Positions 41,182-50,131 of a DNA stretch of 59,930 nucleotides are shown here, piece by piece. The DNA is from CAZHMN01 sp964533705. Its GTDB lineage: Bacteria; Electryoneota; B3-LCP. Made by a program: the position numbers and the translations under genes. The notes beneath the pieces were generated by a model, which did not search any database, was not told the DNA's origin, and saw only the letters and a program-made list of their open reading frames with translations. The stretch covers positions 1-59,930 of the forward strand of contig CAZHMN010000004.1 of assembly GCA_964533705.1 (NCBI GenBank), written 5' to 3'. Each line of letters begins with the position of its first letter. Positions within the stretch are counted from its first letter, which is position 1.

Positions 41182-43610
41182 ATGGAATCTCACTGCTACC
41201 ATTACCTGACAGCGACATCGAAAGCCACCGCCGAACGTATTCATGACGCCTTAATTCAAGCTGGAATCCGGGAAGAAATCATCCTGCTTCAGGATTTGAA
41301 GGCAGTCTCCCAAAAAGCAGTGCGGCCGGGGCATCCAGTCTGTGGAATCCTCTACGCTGAAAACCGGGACGAAATAGACCCATTAGAGAAGCATCTTCTT
41401 ACTAACGTTGGCTCTAAGCCTATTCCCCTGGTATTGATCACTTCAGAGGGACTGCAAGTTCCAAGAAAGAAGACCAATGGTTTCGCCGCGGTCTTTCAGG
41501 AACCGAAGTCCCCCAAAAAATGGCCGGATATTACCGCATCTATTTCGAAACTGTCCCAGGATCAAAAGCTCTTCTGGGAATTGTTCGAATCCTCGAGGGA
41601 CGCGCTTTTTCTGGTAAATCGAGAAGGAATCGTAGAAGACTACAACGGCAATGCCGCGAAACTCTGCGCCGGAATAGCGGAGAAAATAGCCGGAAAGCCG
41701 CTCTTTGAATTCTTCGAGAAGGAATCAAAAAACGGCGTTAAAGAAGCTTTTCGTGGCTCGGTGCAGGGTCGTGGGGGAGAACGCTTCGCTGGAGAATTGA
41801 TCGGTGGTTTGCCGGTCGCCGTCTGGTTCCGCCGCCTTCCCGATGACGACGTCGGAGGGAACCTCGTCGTTTCCACAATCAGGGACCAGCGTCAGGGCCA
41901 GCAGATTGAAGGTGAATTGCGCGACATTCGTGAACAGCTTCAGGTTGTCTTCAACGATTCTCCCATTGGCNNNNNNNNNNNNNNNNNNNNNNNNNNNNNN
42001 NNNNNNNNNNNNNNNNNNNNNNNNNNNNNNNNNNNNNNNNNNNNNNNNNNNNNNNNNNNNNNNNNNNNNNATTGCGCGACATTCGTGAACAGCTTCAGGT
42101 TGTCTTCAACGATTCTCCCATTGGCGTCATTCATCTCGATTCTCTGGGGCGCATCGTTGAAGTCAATCGGTGGGTCCAGGATAATTTAGTCCACCTATTT
42201 AAATCACAAATGGAACTCAGTGGCCGGTCTTTCAGCGAAACGGAAATAGGCCTCAACCTGGACCTCCAGGAAGTGGTTTGCGATTTGTTGCGAGGCCGGA
42301 AATTTCATAAACCCAGCCTTAGCCTGAAGGACAGGTTCGGAAACAAGCGAGCGACTCTCAGTGTATCGGGATTTCCTCTTTTCGGACCCCTGGGGGAGGT
42401 CAGCGGCGGTGTATTGTTTTTTGAAGACGTCACCGATAAATGGGTTTTAGAAGAGAATATGGCTCGATTCCAGATGCTGGAAACGGCCGGTTCATTGGCA
42501 GGCGCGTTGGCTCTGGATTTCAAAAATCTATTGGGTACGATTCTCAGCCACGCAGCCGTATTAAAGAATCAGATCGAACCGGATAGTCCTTATTTTGACG
42601 GCATATCGGTCATTGAATCGGCGTCACAGAGTGCAGTTGAGCTCGCCGATAGGCTGAGAAGCGTAACGCGGCGGGGTTCAGGCGAATTCCGGTGCATAGA
42701 TCTGAACGATATCATCCAGGATGTGACCGCGCTGGTGCGGCGCGCCTGGAAACGCCGCATGGTGTTTTCGCTCGAGCTGGATTCGTCTGTTTTGCCCATC
42801 GCCGCCGATGAAGTGCAGATTCAGAGAGCTCTGCTGAATCTCTACGTTAACGCTTACGAGGCCATGCCGAACGGGGGCACAGTTCGGGTTCGTAGCGGGG
42901 TGATGAACGAAGAAGAGGCAGAAGCGGTTGGATTTGAAAACGCTCCAAAGGGCGGTGTTTGGGTTTTGGTGAAGGACGAGGGCGTGGGGATGCTTCCCGC
43001 CATGAAAGAAAAGCTCTTTTCGCCTTTCTTCAGTACAAAATCTGAGGATAGCCATCCCGGTCTGGGGCTCTCTTCGGTCTACGAAATCGTGAAGCAGCAC
43101 CAGGGAGAAGTGCGGGTTGAAAGCCAGCTTGGGCGGGGGAGCACGTTTACGCTATACTTCCCGGCCGCACCCGAAAAGTTTTATCCATCCGATCTGGAAG
43201 AGAGCATTACTACTGCCGAAGGAGCTGATCTTCTTCTTTTGGTGGACGGCGAGCCCGTAGTCCTTTCCATGGGCAAGCGCCTGCTGGAAGCCGGCGGCTA
43301 CCGGGTGATCCCCGCCATGGACGGAGAACAGGCGAAGCAACTCTACCTTGAAAACCAGCATCACGTGGATTTAATCATTCTCGATCCGGCGACACCTTAT
43401 ATAAACGGGCGTGACTTACTGCAGGATTTACTGGCGGTGAGTCAACGGGCGAGGGTGTTATTGGCGTCAGGTTGTACGTCCGAAAGCGAGGCACATGCAG
43501 GCCTGGCAGGCGGTACGGCTGGGTTTATCCAGAAGCCCTACCGGATGAAATGCCTGTTGGAGAAGGTACGGGAGATGCTCGAAAGAAAAGAGGCGGAGTT
43601 GGACGAATAA
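41182..43610 (+). CDS. Hybrid PAS/PAS kinase-like protein with receiver, split by a false gap
   Basis: One gene. The 55 bases before the N run (41916-41970) are repeated exactly after it (42071-42125). Merging them gives a continuous 757-residue frame through QVVFNDSPIGVIHLDS. Order: a degenerate receiver-like N-terminus (about 1-125), PAS 1 (FWELFESSRDALFLVNREG), PAS 2 (VVFNDSPIGVIHLDSLG), HisKA, HATPase (LLNLYVNAYEAM, DEGVGML, GLGLSSVYE) and a C-terminal receiver (LILDPATPYING, QKPY). The H-box reads LAGALALDFKNLL where relatives have AHDFNN: the phosphoacceptor His is Leu (codon 42513-42515). It is probably not an active autokinase. ATG 41182 is chosen; a GTG at 41146 is in frame. Confidence 0.82.
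41971..42070. other. Assembly gap (100 N) that should be closed
   Basis: Exactly 100 N between two copies of the same 55 bases (41916-41970 and 42071-42125). This is the signature of two contig ends overlapping by one k-mer that the scaffolder failed to merge. The real sequence has no gap and one copy. Confidence 0.95.
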
Positions 43611-43648
43611 ATTCTCCGATATGTATTGTTTATGGTTATATTTAGAAA

Positions 43649-43678
43649 AGGCCTCCACATGGAAGCCTTCCTTTTTTT
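43649..43678 (+). terminator. Intrinsic terminator of the hybrid kinase
   Basis: AAGGC-C-TCCA pairs with TGGA-A-GCCTT (one mismatch) around a very short loop, then CC and seven T. It begins 39 bases after the stop. Confidence 0.75.
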
Positions 43679-43720
43679 AAAATAGTATTATATGGCCACG
43701 TTTTGTCATTTATTGACAAC

Positions 43721-44827
43721 TCAGATTTCCAGATATTCTTGGCCCATCTGATGAGCCTCCCTACCGTCCCACTCCATTAATCTTACGTAATGTCTGCCCG
43801 CCTTTGTATCTTTTTCCGTTTCAACGAAGGTGCGCGGTTTATCCTCGTCGCACCAGGTGCCGCAGTTGGCGTAGATGCGGTCTTCGACCAGCCAACTATC
43901 CTTGTCCAGCTTGCATCCGTGCGAGTGTCCGAAGATGACAATTTTCGTGTTTCCTTTCTTACATAACAAATCGGCGATTTTTCCCAAATGCCCCAATTCA
44001 GCCCAGACCGCCAGAAAGGCCATGCCGTCTCCTTTTTTCGAGCGCCAATCCTCATATACGTTCTTGTATTTTTCCTTCACCTCGCCCGCGCCAACACTGT
44101 AGGTTCTCCCGCCGTTGGAGGACATCTTAATCTCCACGTCTTCCGGCAGGTCGGCTTCCTCCAGCACGGCCTCGAAGACCGAAGCGGGCAGCGTCTGGGG
44201 TCCGAGGCATTCAATCAGGTCGTCCACATAACGCCAGTAGTGATGCTTTGCGGTGCCGGTATTGGCGACTTTCGTCGCGACGATTCGGGATATAAAATAT
44301 CCCAAAGGCAGGCGATTTCCCGGGTTGTTTACGGGATCCGGCGCGCAGAACATGGCGTAGGCGCTGCCGTGTTCCGCTAATATCCGCCCGGCGCTGAACG
44401 CGCTGTTGTGCGCCGCGCTGCCGCCGAATACTATTCCAGGAAAGTTGAAATCGAGAAAATCGGGGGTGATGGACATGTCATGGTTGCCGGGGAAGTAGAG
44501 AAGTTTAATGGCCTCATTTTTCGCCAGGTCTTTAAGCTGCTTGACGATGCCTTTGTTTTTCTCCGCAGTGATGATTTCGTCGTAGGAGGGGGGCACTTCA
44601 TCAACGGGGCAAACCCAGGTTTCCATAACGTCTCCGAGCAGCACAACTTCCTTGATGTCGTCCGATTCATTTACGTACTTCAGAAAATTCGCGAACGATT
44701 CGGCCTCTGCGGGCTTCAGCCAGTCGTAATCGTGTTTATCCAGCTTGGGCGTCCTGCCGGCGCCCATGTGCAGATCGGTGACGAAGAGACGCTTGTTCCT
44801 CTTGGGATCCTTTGCGTTTCCAGGCAT
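43721..44827 (-). CDS. Metallophosphoesterase (calcineurin-like), UDP-2,3-diacylglucosamine-hydrolase-like
   Basis: A 368-residue metallophosphatase with all core motifs: TDLHMG (D-x-H), LLGDVMETW (GD-x-x-E in place of the more usual GD-x-x-D), FPGNHD, and late GHSHG. The N-terminal order resembles LpxH-like or YkuE-like phosphoesterases, but the protein is about 100 residues longer than LpxH, with an insertion between GNHD and GHSH. There is no signal peptide, so it is cytoplasmic. Monocistronic, with no informative neighbours. The substrate is unknown. Confidence 0.8.
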   Translation of the reverse strand: MPGNAKDPKRNKRLFVTDLHMGAGRTPKLDKHDYDWLKPAEAESFANFLKYVNESDDIKEVVLLGDVMETWVCPVDEVPPSYDEIITAEKNKGIVKQLKDLAKNEAIKLLYFPGNHDMSITPDFLDFNFPGIVFGGSAAHNSAFSAGRILAEHGSAYAMFCAPDPVNNPGNRLPLGYFISRIVATKVANTGTAKHHYWRYVDDLIECLGPQTLPASVFEAVLEEADLPEDVEIKMSSNGGRTYSVGAGEVKEKYKNVYEDWRSKKGDGMAFLAVWAELGHLGKIADLLCKKGNTKIVIFGHSHGCKLDKDSWLVEDRIYANCGTWCDEDKPRTFVETEKDTKAGRHYVRLMEWDGREAHQMGQEYLEI

Positions 44828-45020
44828 TTCGAATGACCTCCTGCTGTTTTTTCGGGTGAGAGTATGTTCTAAGACGTCGCTGTTGTTGGTGAGAATTTCG
44901 TGCGGATCGGCATCATCTACATAATCTGACTTCCGGAGAATCGCATAATCGTAATGAGGCAGTTTTCAGGTGATGAGTAGGATTGCTTGAGGTCGAAGTG
45001 GATGATTTACCTTCAGCGGG

Positions 45021-45677
45021 TTACGCGCTTGTTGCATCGGCTTTGAGAATCCGACGGCGAAATTGGCGTACCGTCGCGGCAATATCGTCTGCCCCGACAA
45101 CGGCGGAGACGACCGCGATGCGCCTGGCACCGGCTTCTAACACCTGGTCCAGATTTTCCAGCTTGATGCCGCCCATCACGGTGATGGGGATATTCACCAG
45201 CCGGCGGATTTCACGAAAGAGGTCCAAACCCACCGGAGGCCCACTGTGCTGTTTGGTCTGCGTTTCGAAGATGGGGCCGACGTTAATGTAGTCCGCTCCT
45301 TCTTCAACGGCGCGCAAAGCTTGTTCGACGCGGTGCGTGGATACGCCGATAATAGTATTAGGTCCCAGCAGGCGTCGGGCTTCACGCAAGGGAAAATCAT
45401 CCTGGCCCAGGTGAACGCCGTCCGCTTCGACGGCGCGGCAGACGTCAACCCGATCATTAATGATGAGTGTCATGCCCGCCTGCTCGGTACGCTGACGGAA
45501 GATCCTGGCTAATTCGAAGAATTCTCGGTCGGAAAGCTCTTTTTCGCGCAACTGCACAACCCGTGCGCCACCTTCGATCAGCGCATCCAGGACGTCCAAA
45601 TTCGAACGACCCTTGGACAACGCTTGGCAGGTGACCGGATAGAGATCGAAATCCAAGGGATTTTCCCTGCGGATCAT
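45021..45677 (-). CDS. thiE: Thiamine-phosphate synthase
   Basis: A 218-residue TIM-barrel enzyme that joins the thiazole and pyrimidine moieties of thiamine. Visible are VVQLREKE near the N-terminus, LIINDRVDVCRAVEADGVHLGQDD, the phosphate loop IGVSTH, the segment YINVGPIFETQTK and a final AVVSAVVGADD. Its ATG overlaps the thiS stop by one base (TAATG). It is the last gene of thiGHSE. Confidence 0.93.
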   Translation of the reverse strand: MIRRENPLDFDLYPVTCQALSKGRSNLDVLDALIEGGARVVQLREKELSDREFFELARIFRQRTEQAGMTLIINDRVDVCRAVEADGVHLGQDDFPLREARRLLGPNTIIGVSTHRVEQALRAVEEGADYINVGPIFETQTKQHSGPPVGLDLFREIRRLVNIPITVMGGIKLENLDQVLEAGARRIAVVSAVVGADDIAATVRQFRRRILKADATSA

Positions 45678-45877
45678 TAACCTCCTCCCACGAAGCGTAT
45701 TAATTCCAACCGGTCACCCTCGGATAAAGTCACCTCGGCGTACTTGCCTTTTGGTATGACTTCTCTATTCAGTTCTGCGACGATTGTGTCAGGATTCAGC
45801 TTCAGTTCACTCAGCAGGGTCAGCAGCGAAGCTCTATCAGATATGTCCCTGGGCGTCCCGTTGACGATAATCTGCAT
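45677..45877 (-). CDS. thiS: Sulfur carrier protein ThiS
   Basis: A 66-residue ubiquitin-fold protein (MQIIVNGTPRDI, then VAELNREVIPKG and GDRLELIRFVGGG) ending in the Gly-Gly tail that becomes the thiocarboxylate. It donates sulfur to the ThiG thiazole synthase. ATG 45877 is the family start; a longer in-frame form lies inside thiH. It overlaps the end of thiH by 41 bases. No thiF-type activating enzyme gene is present in this window. Confidence 0.92.
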   Translation of the reverse strand: MQIIVNGTPRDISDRASLLTLLSELKLNPDTIVAELNREVIPKGKYAEVTLSEGDRLELIRFVGGG

Positions 45878-46997
45878 GCCTGTATCCTTCGTGCATGACG
45901 TGATCCCAGTCCTTCCAGACCGGTTCGTAGCCGGCTCTGCGGATCGCTTCGACGACCTCTTCCGGTGGGCGGTGATCGTCCACCAGGAACTGAGATCCTT
46001 CTTCATGGGGGTGCAGGTATCCGCCGGGTTCGGTGCGGGATCCTGCGCTCATCTGCGTAATCCCCAGAGGCACCAGCCGGTCTCGCAGCCAGGCAGGTTC
46101 GCGAGTTGATAATACCAGACCCGCATCGTGCAGGTATAGGCGCAAAGCCAGCATGAGCTGCACCATTGAAGCATCGTCCACCGGTGCTGGCGTAGTAAAA
46201 TCTTCCGGAGTATTTCTAAGCCTGGGGAAACTGATGTTGATCTGAGACTTCCAGAACTTCTTCATCAGATATTCGGCGTGCATCGCCAGGGCGATGGCTT
46301 CATATCGCCAGTCGTGCAGTCCTAGCAATGCTCCGATGCCCAATCTGCGGAAACCCACTACCCCAGCCCGTTCGATAGCCTCTAAACGCCAGTTGAAATC
46401 CCTCTTGCGGCCGCTGGGATGGACGATACTGTAAGTATCAGGGTTATAGGTTTCCTGGTAGAGCGTTAATCCGTCCGCGCCGGCCTCCACCATTTGGGCG
46501 TAGGCCGGTCCCGACAGGGGATATACTTCCAGTGAAATCGAGGGGAAATCTTCACTTAAAGTCCGGGTGATTTCCTCCAGGCGGGCGACCGGCAGGACTT
46601 GGGGAGCCTCTCCGCTGACCAGCAACAGGTGCCCGAAACCCCAGCTTTTCAAGCGCGCCGCTTCCGAGAGGATTTCATCTAAGCTCAGGGTAATTCTGGG
46701 CAGATCGCGGTTGACGTTAAAACCGCAATAGAGGCAGGCGTTGGTGCACTCGTTGGTGAGATATAAAGGTACATATAGCAGAATCACACGGCCGAAGCGC
46801 CGCAGGGAAATCTGCCGGGCCTGCTGGGCCATCTCTTCCAGGTACTTTTCCGCGGCGGGGGAAACCAAGGCCAGGAAATCTGAAAAGCTCGCCTGCGGTT
46901 TCGCCAGAGCCGCTTCAACTCGGGAAGGAGTGATTTCCTCTAATTGGTTCCGAAGCCTGGATATGTCCGTGTTTATTAGTCTTTCGGTGAAGCTCAT
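45837..46997 (-). CDS. thiH: 2-iminoacetate synthase (radical SAM) ThiH
   Basis: A 386-residue radical SAM enzyme that cleaves tyrosine to dehydroglycine for thiazole formation. Cluster motif Cys84-x3-Cys88-x2-Cys91 is in CTNACLYCGF; further family marks are LLLVSGEAP, LYQETYNPDTY and SAGSRTEPGGY. The choice of ThiH rather than oxidative ThiO fits an anaerobic lifestyle. It overlaps thiG by four bases (ATGA). Confidence 0.94.
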   Translation of the reverse strand: MSFTERLINTDISRLRNQLEEITPSRVEAALAKPQASFSDFLALVSPAAEKYLEEMAQQARQISLRRFGRVILLYVPLYLTNECTNACLYCGFNVNRDLPRITLSLDEILSEAARLKSWGFGHLLLVSGEAPQVLPVARLEEITRTLSEDFPSISLEVYPLSGPAYAQMVEAGADGLTLYQETYNPDTYSIVHPSGRKRDFNWRLEAIERAGVVGFRRLGIGALLGLHDWRYEAIALAMHAEYLMKKFWKSQINISFPRLRNTPEDFTTPAPVDDASMVQLMLALRLYLHDAGLVLSTREPAWLRDRLVPLGITQMSAGSRTEPGGYLHPHEEGSQFLVDDHRPPEEVVEAIRRAGYEPVWKDWDHVMHEGYRHADYRQRDAQGHI

Positions 46998-47782
46998 TTT
47001 TCCAAAAAGCCCGTGAGCGGCGATGAAGCTTCCGCGGTCTGTTTCTCTACCGGTACTCCGGCCCGGAAGGCTTCTCTACCGGATTGAACGCCCAGTCTGA
47101 AAGCTTGCGCCATCCGCACGGGATCTTCAGCGGTAGCGATGGCGGTGTTGACTAAAACCGCGTCGGCGCCCATTTCCATTGATTCGGCCGCGTGGGAAGG
47201 TGCACCCAGACCGGCATCCACAACAACCGGGACGGAAGCGTTTTCGATGATGATCCCCAGCGCGTCACGGGTGCGCAAGCCCCGGTTGGAGCCGATGGGG
47301 CTGCCCAGAGGCATGACGGTGGCGCAGCCAGCGTCCTCGAGTTTTTTGGCCAGAATCGGATCGGCGTTGATGTAGGGCAGTACCGTGAATCCTTCAGCGA
47401 CCAGCGTTTGAGCGGCTTTTAGGGTTTCCACCGGATCGGGGAGCAGGTAGCGGGGATCGGGGGTCACCTCGAGTTTGATCCAGGGTTCCATCCCCGATGC
47501 TCGAGCCAACTTCGCCAGGCGAACGGCTTCTTCCGCATCGCGGGCACCGGATGTATTAGGTAGGAGGAGAAAGTCGCCGTCACGCAAAGCCGCCAGCATG
47601 TCGTCCTGAGGATTTTCCAGATCCACGCGGCGCAGAGCCACGGTGACGATTTCCGATGCCGAAGCGTCCACGGCCCGGCGCATGATCTCGCTCGACGCGA
47701 ATTTGCCCGTACCGATCAACAGCCGCGACTTAAAACTCCGTCCGGCGATGATCAAGGGGTCATTTTGATCTGTTGACATCAA
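46994..47782 (-). CDS. thiG: Thiazole synthase ThiG
   Basis: A 262-residue TIM barrel that builds the thiazole phosphate from deoxyxylulose 5-phosphate, dehydroglycine and ThiS-thiocarboxylate. Marks: LLIGTGKF, the region with the Schiff-base lysine in WIKLEVTPDP, VMPLGSPIGSNRG and VDAGLGAPSHAAESMEMGAD. It is the first gene of thiGHSE; dxs, which supplies the precursor, lies 6 kb further on. The upstream 170 bases show no TPP riboswitch core. Confidence 0.94.
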   Translation of the reverse strand: MMSTDQNDPLIIAGRSFKSRLLIGTGKFASSEIMRRAVDASASEIVTVALRRVDLENPQDDMLAALRDGDFLLLPNTSGARDAEEAVRLAKLARASGMEPWIKLEVTPDPRYLLPDPVETLKAAQTLVAEGFTVLPYINADPILAKKLEDAGCATVMPLGSPIGSNRGLRTRDALGIIIENASVPVVVDAGLGAPSHAAESMEMGADAVLVNTAIATAEDPVRMAQAFRLGVQSGREAFRAGVPVEKQTAEASSPLTGFLEK

Positions 47783-47955
47783 TAAGTCGGTTATTGTCCC
47801 TATGTATGTATACGCTCGAAGGCGTAGAATTGTTTTGGTATCTATATATAATATAGCAAATTTCGCTCAGAAATGCAAATGGAAAGGGGGTTTACAGGAG
47901 TAGGGCGGTCATAAGGATTCTTCTTATCGGCGATTGGAACCACTCAATGAGCGGG

Positions 47956-48912
47956 TCAGCCTCTCACCAGCGGATCCTCCAACAGACGCAAACCTCCGGC
48001 CTCGGTAATTTCTGCTCTGGCGCCAATCGGAAGGGTTAGGCGGTCGGGATGATGGCCGTAGGGAATGCCGGTATAAATGGGGATGGGGTGAGATTCGGTG
48101 AGCTGCAAAAGTATTTCCTCCAGCGGAAGATGTCGCCCCCTGTTTTTCTTTGGCCAGCAGTCTTGCATGGTTCCGACCAGCAATGCTGAAATTTGCTCGA
48201 GGATTCCGGCATTCTTGAGGTGCGTCAGCATCCGGTCTATGCGGTAGGGTTTCTCGCCTACGTCTTCGATTAAAAGGATGGCTCCGCTGAGGTCAGGCAT
48301 ATAGGGAGTTCCCAACAGTGTAACGATCATTGAGAGGCATCCGGGAAAGAGCGGGCCGGCCGCGCTGCCCGGTTTCAGCGGTTGGAGGGATTCATTCCAG
48401 AGGGGATCGGGAGGTTCTCTTGGCCCGATGAGAGCCTGAAATGTTCGAAGAGCGATTTCAGGCAGCCCGTCACCAATTTCTCCGATGGTCGGGCCACTGA
48501 AGGTGATCAAACCCGTTTTGGCGAAAATCGCCCAGCTTAAAGCAGTAACGTCACTGAATCCGACGAAAAACTTGGGATTTGCAGTGACCAGGTCGTAGGG
48601 GATTCGGCTTAAAAGCCTTCCGCTTCCGTATCCTCCCCTCGAGCAGATGATCGCTTTGATGGAGGGATCAGAGAAAGCCCATATCAGATCTTCGAGCCGT
48701 TCGTCGTCGTTCCCTGAGAAGTAGGCGTGCTTATGATCAGCGCATTTGCCGGTGGCAACCTCATAGCCCCATCTCCTCAATTCCCGCAATCCCGCCTGAA
48801 AGCGTTTTTTGTCCGGGGGACCGGCCGGAGAGATAACAGCTATGGTGTCACCTGACCGGAGGGGGGTAGGTTTCAATAAGGGCGGTGGTGTGTATTTCGG
48901 ATTAGTAGTCAT
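47956..48912 (-). CDS. Muramoyltetrapeptide LD-carboxypeptidase (S66 family)
   Basis: A 318-residue LdcA/MccF-type serine peptidase. The catalytic triad is readable: Ser in FVGFSDVTAL, Glu in LLIEDVGEKPYR and His in GIPYGHHPDR. The N-terminal DTIAVISPAGPP and SRGGYGSGRLL motifs are typical. It removes terminal D-alanine from muropeptides during peptidoglycan recycling in the cytoplasm. It overlaps the GWxTD-protein gene upstream by 11 bases. Confidence 0.9.
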   Translation of the reverse strand: MTTNPKYTPPPLLKPTPLRSGDTIAVISPAGPPDKKRFQAGLRELRRWGYEVATGKCADHKHAYFSGNDDERLEDLIWAFSDPSIKAIICSRGGYGSGRLLSRIPYDLVTANPKFFVGFSDVTALSWAIFAKTGLITFSGPTIGEIGDGLPEIALRTFQALIGPREPPDPLWNESLQPLKPGSAAGPLFPGCLSMIVTLLGTPYMPDLSGAILLIEDVGEKPYRIDRMLTHLKNAGILEQISALLVGTMQDCWPKKNRGRHLPLEEILLQLTESHPIPIYTGIPYGHHPDRLTLPIGARAEITEAGGLRLLEDPLVRG

Positions 48913-50131
48913 CCCAGAAAGAGCTCACCAGGCGATAGTCGCCGAATCCCTCCTCGTCAACGAAAATGAATTTGCGGTTAATGTCGTAATAGTACCAGAT
49001 TTCGTAGGGTTTCGAATCAATGTCGAAGGGGTGTCTTTCGATGTCTGTTGGGGCGCCGAAGGTAACATAGACCCGCCCCATGTCAGATAGCCAGCCGCCG
49101 TGATGACCCGAAAACTGTTCGTTGGCGTATTTGATTCTGCGGTAGTACTCCTCCATCTTTTCATTGGCCGGTGTGGCGGGAGATGGGTCTTTCTTCTTCC
49201 AGAACTCGCGGAAGAGTTGTTCCTTCTTGGAGGATGGCGCATCCATCAGTTTATTGTATTCTTCATCCGTGGCAATGTATCGAAGTTGTCGAATGGCAAG
49301 GTTGATATCTTGTATATAATCCGGCAAGTCATGTGTGAGTATTTTAACAGCGTAACCGCGACTCAAGGTTGTCTCACCCTGTTGAGCGACCAGAAGCAGA
49401 TGGTATGCATGTGAAGTCAGAGAATCGGTGGGGAGGTCGAGGATGTTCTCGAAGTAGGGGCCTTCGCCGCTGAGGATAATCTGCCCCGCCAGGGCGATTC
49501 TGTCTTCCCTTTCGAAGAGCTGATAGTAGAACGATAAACCTTCTTTGGTTTCACTGTAAAGCCTATACAGGACCCGTAGAGGTTGCCCGCGGATGATCCC
49601 GGAAGTCAGCAGGGCGGTACCTGATGAGTCCACCAGGACGAGATCACCAAGCCTCAGGTCTCGCTTCCAGTATTTATCCGGGAAATCCAGCGCCTTTTCC
49701 AACGAACGGCTCTTGCGCGATTCTCGATCTACCAGGTTTATTCGGAGGTGATAGTTTTTCATCGGCAAGGTAAACCGGGTGCTGGTCTGGTCGCCCTGCT
49801 GACGGGAGTTGGTCTGGGCATAGCTGAACGCCGTTACCTCGCGTTCGATGTGTTGCGACTCAGCTAAGTTGTCCTCTTTATCCCGCAGAATAATATCTAA
49901 TCCGTAGCCCGCTTTATAGATTTCTCCTTCTTTGGTGAATTGCAGGTCGTCGTAAACGATCCTCACGTGGACTTCGATTTGAACGGAGTCCGGATAAGGT
50001 GAAGGCAGAAGAACGGGCAGAGCGCGGAATTCTGGGAATCCCAGGAAAGCATCGGAGTAGAACTCTGGCTGAGCATTGACCGGCAAAGCCAGGCACAGTG
50101 CGATTATGGCATATAGCATGTACCGTTTCAT
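48902..50131 (-). CDS. GWxTD domain-containing secreted protein
   Basis: A 409-residue exported protein with a signal peptide (LCLALPVNAQ) and a long beta-rich middle. The C-terminal family motif is GWLSDMGRVYVTFGAPTD, in which the GWxTD Thr is Ser, followed by PYEIWYYYD. The GWxTD domain is defined by sequence only, and its function is unknown. It occurs mainly in Acidobacteria, Gemmatimonadetes and FCB-group candidate phyla, so it is useful taxonomic evidence. Its start abuts rimO at 50131 by a one-base overlap. Confidence 0.85.
   Translation of the reverse strand: MKRYMLYAIIALCLALPVNAQPEFYSDAFLGFPEFRALPVLLPSPYPDSVQIEVHVRIVYDDLQFTKEGEIYKAGYGLDIILRDKEDNLAESQHIEREVTAFSYAQTNSRQQGDQTSTRFTLPMKNYHLRINLVDRESRKSRSLEKALDFPDKYWKRDLRLGDLVLVDSSGTALLTSGIIRGQPLRVLYRLYSETKEGLSFYYQLFEREDRIALAGQIILSGEGPYFENILDLPTDSLTSHAYHLLLVAQQGETTLSRGYAVKILTHDLPDYIQDINLAIRQLRYIATDEEYNKLMDAPSSKKEQLFREFWKKKDPSPATPANEKMEEYYRRIKYANEQFSGHHGGWLSDMGRVYVTFGAPTDIERHPFDIDSKPYEIWYYYDINRKFIFVDEEGFGDYRLVSSFWDDY

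Noticed and set aside
47783..47955. Possible TPP riboswitch before thiG
   Set aside because: Neither the CTGAGA nor the ACCTGAT core, nor their complements, is present in the spacer.
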